Source: Alphaproteobacteria bacterium | GTDB lineage: Bacteria > Pseudomonadota > Alphaproteobacteria > UBA7985 > JAUIBT01 | Length of the DNA: 64,000 bases | Direction: 5' to 3' | Assembly (NCBI GenBank): GCA_030428255.1 | Contig: JAUIBT010000021.1 | Coordinates: 1 to 64,000, forward strand | Made by a program: the position numbers and the translations under genes | Shown here: positions 60,099 to 64,000 of the stretch, in pieces | Layout: every line of letters begins with the position of its first letter | Position numbering within the stretch: the first letter of the stretch is position 1 | The notes under the pieces: model-generated | Seen by the model: the letters and a program-made list of their open reading frames with translations, nothing else | Database searches by the model: none | Told to the model about the DNA's origin: nothing

Positions 60099-61559
60099 TT
60101 ACTTCATGCTCACACGGCCATCAACCTTGGGGTTAACGGTGCCTTTTGCGGCAATGTAGTCCACCAACTGCGAGGCCATAAGCACGGCTTGATTGGCGTC
60201 CAGCAGTTGCTTAGCACCTTTGAAGGTCGAATAGCCGTCACCGCCGCGACCCAAAAAGTCGTTGGTGGCCAAGCTATAGGTTTTGCCAGCGTCAACTGGC
60301 GCGCCGCCGATCATAACGTTCGACACGCGCGAGCCGGGCTCGGCGGAGAGATCCACGGTCATGGACATGCCAGAAATGTGCGGCCAGCGACCATTGACGT
60401 CTTCGTGGCGTGAGACACCATTTTCCAGAGCTTCGACGATTTGCGCGCCGGTTTGCTCGATAACGATGGTCTTGTTGCCGAACGGCAGCTCGGCCAGGAT
60501 GTCGCCCGAGGTGATCTCAGTGCCCGGTGCGTAGACCTTCTTAGCACGGATGCCGCCACCGTTGGTCAGGGCAACGTCTGCACCAGTTGCTTCACGCATG
60601 GCGTCGGCCAGCATGTTGCCGAAGGTGGTTTCTTGCTGGCGGATGAAGGGGCGTGTGGTGTTCAGCTCAACACCGGTCTTGCCGATCACGGTGCCCAGCT
60701 TCGAGTCCAACTCGCCGTCCAGCTCCTCGATCTTGGCAGCCACATCGGCCGGAACCTCAAAATCGGCAGGATTGTGGATGCTGATGGCATGATTCCAGCG
60801 CACGCGGCCGCGATCGTCTTTCTTGGCATTTACGCTGATTTCCATGATAACTTCGCCGTCCTCGCCAGACTCAAGCAAGGCTGTGTTACCGTCCCAAAAG
60901 GTCATTTGGTTGTGATCGTCACCGGACAAGATGATGTCCGCAATGCCCATGCGCAGCAGCGCAAAGTCATCAGTGATGTCTGTGTGTGCGATGGCAATGA
61001 TCATGTCCGCGCCTTCTTCTTTTAAGGCGGCGGCTTGCATCTCGGCGGCGGCTAAAGCGTCGGTGAACTTAAGATCGCCAACGCTCGACTTTACGGCGGC
61101 GTCCTCTGAAGTCACGCCGAAAAAGCCCAGCTTGATTTCACCCAGATCGACGATAGAGCGCGCGCCGATGCCTGGAATTGGGTTGCCGTTGGCATCGGTC
61201 ATGTTAGCGGTCAGGTGGGTGGTGTTCATGTTGGCGAAGTGCTTAAAGGCGACTTCTGTGCCGAAATCAAACTCGTGGTTGCCCAAGGTGAAGAACTCGG
61301 GCTTGACCATATTGATCAAATCAACGATGTGCTGACCCTTGTCGAGGCCTGCCAATAGTGAGGGCGAGAAGGTGTCGCCTGCGTGGATCAAAAATACGTT
61401 TTCCGAGTTCGCGCGTGCCGCAGCAGTTACGGCTGCAACGCCGCCATAGCCCTCGTACTCATAGATATCGTTGGTCAGCAGCAACTTAAACGACACATCT
61501 GCGAAGGACGCAGTGGACAGTGCCAGTACGCTCGCGGTCAGAGCCAGTAGTTTCCTCAT
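60099..61559 (-). CDS. Exported 5'-nucleotidase-like metallophosphatase with altered metal ligands
   Basis: 486 residues from the ATG at 61559; the frame is open to 61640. A signal peptide ends near A-S-F-A-D (20-21). The metallophosphatase core has N-D-I-Y (D31, with Tyr 33 where His is usual), G-D-T-F at 61-64, G-N-H-E-F at 93-97, H192 in A-H-T-D and G-D-D-H-N at 213-217 (Asp 214 where His is common). The C-terminal UshA-type domain has N-G-G-G-I-R and G-G-D-G-Y-S. Two changed ligands suggest shifted metal or substrate use. Probably periplasmic. Divergent from efp. Confidence 0.88.
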   Translation of the reverse strand: MRKLLALTASVLALSTASFADVSFKLLLTNDIYEYEGYGGVAAVTAAARANSENVFLIHAGDTFSPSLLAGLDKGQHIVDLINMVKPEFFTLGNHEFDFGTEVAFKHFANMNTTHLTANMTDANGNPIPGIGARSIVDLGEIKLGFFGVTSEDAAVKSSVGDLKFTDALAAAEMQAAALKEEGADMIIAIAHTDITDDFALLRMGIADIILSGDDHNQMTFWDGNTALLESGEDGEVIMEISVNAKKDDRGRVRWNHAISIHNPADFEVPADVAAKIEELDGELDSKLGTVIGKTGVELNTTRPFIRQQETTFGNMLADAMREATGADVALTNGGGIRAKKVYAPGTEITSGDILAELPFGNKTIVIEQTGAQIVEALENGVSRHEDVNGRWPHISGMSMTVDLSAEPGSRVSNVMIGGAPVDAGKTYSLATNDFLGRGGDGYSTFKGAKQLLDANQAVLMASQLVDYIAAKGTVNPKVDGRVSMK

Positions 61560-61787
61560 AGTTTTATCTCGTCTCTTTGTGGTTGGAAGACCGATGGGAT
61601 CGGCCTTCATTGGTTTTTGACGCGCGCATGTTACGCTCATGTTTCAGACCTGGCAATTGCTAGCTTGGGTAGTGGCCGGTATTGCGGGCGTTGCGCCGCT
61701 TCTCGGGCTTCATTGGCTCGCGCGCATTGCAATTACCGCCAGGCCTTGGTAAAGGCCAGCCATCAGACTTTTTCGAGACATGAGACC

Positions 61788-62354
61788 ATGAAAATCAACG
61801 GCAATGCCATCCGGATTGGCAACGTGATTGAACACAAAGGCCAACTGTGGCGTGCGATGAAACTGGAGCAGGTCAAACCTGGCAAAGGCGGCGCGTTTGC
61901 GCAAATCGAGTTGCGCGACATTCGCAATGGCACCAAACTGAACGAACGCTTCCGCGCTGACGAGAAGGTCGAGCGCGTGACCTTGGAGCAGAAGCCCTAC
62001 GCCTACCTCTATGATGAGGGTGACTATTTCGTCTTTATGGACAACGAGACCTACGAGCAAATCCAGGTCGAGAAGGACGCCGTTGGCGAGCCCGCGCGTT
62101 TCTTGCAAGAAGGCATGGTGTGCGAAATCGAGTTGTTCGAAGAAGAAGTGATTGGCGCCAGCTTGCCCGAGCACGTGGTAATGGAACTGGTTGAGGCCGA
62201 TGCTGTGGTTAAAGGCCAGACCGCATCAAGCTCCTACAAGCCGGGGATCTTGGAAAACGGCGTGCGCATTTTGGTGCCGCCGCATTTGGCGGCTGGAACT
62301 CGGGTTAAGGTCAACACCCAAGACGGCAGCTACGTCGAGCGTGCCAAAGACTAA
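61788..62354 (+). CDS. efp: Translation elongation factor P
   Basis: 188 residues from the ATG at 61788; the frame is open upstream to 61617 without homology. K-P-G-K-G-G-A-F near 31-38 contains the Lys that is modified in many species. The KOW-like N domain and two OB domains follow, with Y-L-Y[10 protein letters not shown] and the C-terminal P[13 protein letters not shown] signature. EF-P relieves ribosome stalling at polyproline. No epmA/earP-type modifier is in the window. Confidence 0.95.
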   Translation: MKINGNAIRIGNVIEHKGQLWRAMKLEQVKPGKGGAFAQIELRDIRNGTKLNERFRADEKVERVTLEQKPYAYLYDEGDYFVFMDNETYEQIQVEKDAVGEPARFLQEGMVCEIELFEEEVIGASLPEHVVMELVEADAVVKGQTASSSYKPGILENGVRILVPPHLAAGTRVKVNTQDGSYVERAKD

Positions 62355-62412
62355 GGCGGCCTTCCCCCGACCACGTTTGGTCATGCTGGGCCCGCTTGCA
62401 GCCACTGCAAAG

Positions 62413-62445
62413 AGCCGGTCTCCTGTTGACGGAGGTCGGCTTTTT
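62413..62445 (+). terminator. Intrinsic terminator after efp
   Basis: AGCCGGTCTCC (62413-62423) pairs with GGAGGTCGGCT (62431-62441) with two G-T pairs around a 7-nt loop and runs into TTTTT. It separates efp from the inositol-phosphatase-family gene. Confidence 0.82.
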
Positions 62446-62542
62446 GGCCTCTAAGGTGTGGCGCGCGTGATGGATGCGCCCTGCAAACACCTCGTCTCAT
62501 TTCATGTCAGCCAGACCCAAGGCTTAGGATAGGATTCCTCTC

Positions 62543-63328
62543 ATGGCGGTAAAATCAGCACTCATGACAGTCATGCAAAGGGCCGCGCAAAAAGCCGCTC
62601 GTTCTTTGCGCCGCGACTTTAACGACGTGGAATACTTGCAGGTGTCGCGCAAAGGCCCAGCGGATTTCGTGTCCCAGGCAGACAAGAACGCCGAAAAGAT
62701 TTTGAAAGAAGACCTGACCTACGCGCGCCCAGACTTTGGCTGGCTGGGCGAAGAGACCGGCGGCGCGCTGGTGTCCGAAGGCTCTCAATGGATCGTGGAC
62801 CCGCTGGATGGCACCACAAACTTCCTGCACGGTCAGCCGCACTTTGCGATCTCGATTGCTGCGCAGACCGACGGTGTGCTGCAAGCGGCTGTGGTCTATG
62901 ATCCGGTCAAGGACGAGATGTTCTGCGCCGAGCGCGGGCAGGGTGCGACCATGAACAACCGCCCCATTCGCAGCTCTGGCCGCGATTTCTTGCCCGATTG
63001 CTTGATCGCAGTCGGGGCACCTTACAAAGGGCACGGCGATTGGGACAGCTTTGCACGACGCAGCCAGCGCGTTGTGAGCGAGACCTCTGGCCTGCGCCGC
63101 AACGGCGCGGCCTCCCTGGACTTGGCTTATGTGGCCTGCGGGCGCGTGGATGCTTTCTTCGAAGACCACCTAAAGCCTTGGGACATCGCTGCGGGTGCAC
63201 TGTTGGTTACTGAGGCGCGCGGTTTGGTCTCCTCTATCGCGGGTAAGGCCTTCGATCTGGGCAGCGGAGAAATTCTGGCGACCAATCAGGTCTTGCAGCC
63301 TAGCCTTGTAAAACTGCTGAACTCCTAA
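62543..63328 (+). CDS. Inositol monophosphatase family protein
   Basis: 261 residues. G-E-E-T near 69-72, W-I-V-D-P-L-D-G-T-T-N-F near 82-93 (metal and catalytic residues) and K-P-W-D-I-A-A-G near 211-218 are the IMPase signature. Members act on inositol phosphate, fructose-1,6-bisphosphate, PAP or histidinol phosphate. The SuhB-like size and place after efp suggest an inositol-1-phosphatase/SuhB-type role, but the substrate is uncertain. Confidence 0.9.
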   Translation: MAVKSALMTVMQRAAQKAARSLRRDFNDVEYLQVSRKGPADFVSQADKNAEKILKEDLTYARPDFGWLGEETGGALVSEGSQWIVDPLDGTTNFLHGQPHFAISIAAQTDGVLQAAVVYDPVKDEMFCAERGQGATMNNRPIRSSGRDFLPDCLIAVGAPYKGHGDWDSFARRSQRVVSETSGLRRNGAASLDLAYVACGRVDAFFEDHLKPWDIAAGALLVTEARGLVSSIAGKAFDLGSGEILATNQVLQPSLVKLLNS

Positions 63329-63537
63329 CCTATAAGCGGTCGTTTTTTTGCTGCTGCAATCGAGTCCTTGCGGGCATTTGTGCAGGAATTGAGGATAAGT
63401 GTTCATTATTCCTGCCACACAAACACCCAAGTGCTGAACTAGGTCACAAGAGCCCCAGTGTTAAAATTGGGGCGAGCTTCAGCACGGCGCTAAAGGCCGC
63501 TTCTTTAGGGTGCTGCCCAGTCGGCAGCGGAGGATCT

Positions 63538-64000
63538 ATGCGACCCAAGCATTGGAATGTGACCAAGTTATCAACTGTTGTGCCGCCGAAGGCCACGTCA
63601 GCAGGCCTGTGCGCTTTCAGCGACACGCCTTGGCGCGTGGCGGCGAGCCTGGCGATTGTCCTGTCGCTGGGCAGCTTTCAGGCCAGCGCCCAGTCTACGC
63701 GTGGTTCAGCAGGCAGCTTGACACCGCCACCCACACAACTTGGCGTCCAGGGGCAAACTTTCGGTGCATCCGGCGGGACACGCGGCAGCGCTGGCGGCGC
63801 GGCGTTTCCCACTCAACCCGCCAATCTGGCGCGCCCTGTACAAGGCTTGTCGCCTACACCCGACCAAATCTCCACCACCCCGCAGTTTGGCGTCGCCGCA
63901 GGCGGTAGCTCGCCCTTCCTGGCGGGCCAAGCCTCGAACGCTGGCCTGCCTTTGGTCTCCGAAGACTATGAACAGCTTGGTGGCTTCGACGCGACGCCGC
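63538..64000 (+). CDS. Secreted Gly/Ala/Pro-rich protein, 5' part only
   Basis: An uninterrupted frame of 154 codons from the ATG at 63538 runs off the right edge. GCGGAGG lies 6 bp upstream of the ATG. A signal peptide (W-R-V-A-A-S-L-A-I-V-L-S-L-G-S-F-Q-A-S-A-Q) ends near residue 51. The mature start is low-complexity with Thr, Pro, Gly and Gln. In relatives an outer-membrane beta-barrel protein often follows the inositol-phosphatase gene, so this may be its N terminus, but the barrel itself is out of view. Confidence 0.72.
   Translation, partial: MRPKHWNVTKLSTVVPPKATSAGLCAFSDTPWRVAASLAIVLSLGSFQASAQSTRGSAGSLTPPPTQLGVQGQTFGASGGTRGSAGGAAFPTQPANLARPVQGLSPTPDQISTTPQFGVAAGGSSPFLAGQASNAGLPLVSEDYEQLGGFDATP

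Noticed and set aside
63451-63472. Small hairpin (6-bp stem GCCCCA with 10-nt loop) after the inositol-phosphatase gene
   Set aside because: No T-run on either strand; too weak to call a terminator.
1-64000. tRNA genes, rRNA genes, CRISPR arrays, prophage
   Set aside because: I scanned for T-loop motifs, spaced direct repeats and phage genes and saw none I could support.

Overview
The window reads as a contiguous chromosome segment of a GC-rich alphaproteobacterium, probably a member of the Rhodospirillales or a nearby order. The main evidence is gene order: erpA/dgt-argS-SPOR-scpA-scpB-tatABC-serS-surE-pcm-LysM/M23, lgt-midA-pgeF, and efp followed by an inositol-phosphatase-family gene are arrangements known from that class. 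Genes are densely packed, with many 1-4 bp stop/start overlaps. I see no rRNA, tRNA, prophage or CRISPR. The only mobile element is the end of an IS3-family insertion sequence at the left edge.

Layout. 1-4305: a cyclic-di-GMP locus on the minus strand with a BcsA-like polysaccharide synthase carrying PilZ, an HD-GYP phosphodiesterase, a REC-GGDEF cyclase and a sensor gene cut by the IS. 4509-7406: a minus-strand purine salvage operon (MTA/SAH-type nucleosidase, apt, an EamA exporter, a DUF3445 protein). 7563-9443: a flavoprotein hydroxylase-like gene. 9689-15719: a coupled run of pxpB, pxpC and an SbcD/SbcC-like nuclease-ATPase pair. 15743-19889: aldolase, AEC transporter, rhomboid protease, xthA and erpA. 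20045-34553: the conserved dgt-to-LysM/M23 block, here without nagZ and with an orphan ABC ATPase between scpB and tatA.

34619-43122 is the most unusual part. Four minus-strand genes in tight succession encode exported proteins. Three are large relatives built from CxxC-bearing helical repeats of about 45-49 residues, TPR/Sel1-like repeats and a C-terminal peptidoglycan-binding domain. The fourth is an M23 endopeptidase with all its metal ligands. An L,D-transpeptidase gene lies just upstream in the same direction. I infer an envelope-remodelling or envelope-redox module and do not recognise it as a described system.

43276-54616: phzF-pdeM, a photolyase, a secreted protein of unknown function, an EF-hand protein, pgeF-midA-lgt, ubiK, a structured intergenic region with a strong terminator (possible small RNA), a YbjN-domain gene with proC, and a TetR-like regulator with a CsaA-like tRNA-binding protein. 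54718-64000: an unknown protein, a one-polypeptide NAD-type formate dehydrogenase catalytic subunit with a Cys active site followed by folD (C1 metabolism), a DUF2007 protein, an exported 5'-nucleotidase-like phosphatase with altered metal ligands, efp, an inositol-monophosphatase-family gene, and the start of a secreted Gly/Ala/Pro-rich protein that runs off the right edge.

All function calls come from reading motifs and gene order. No database search was run.
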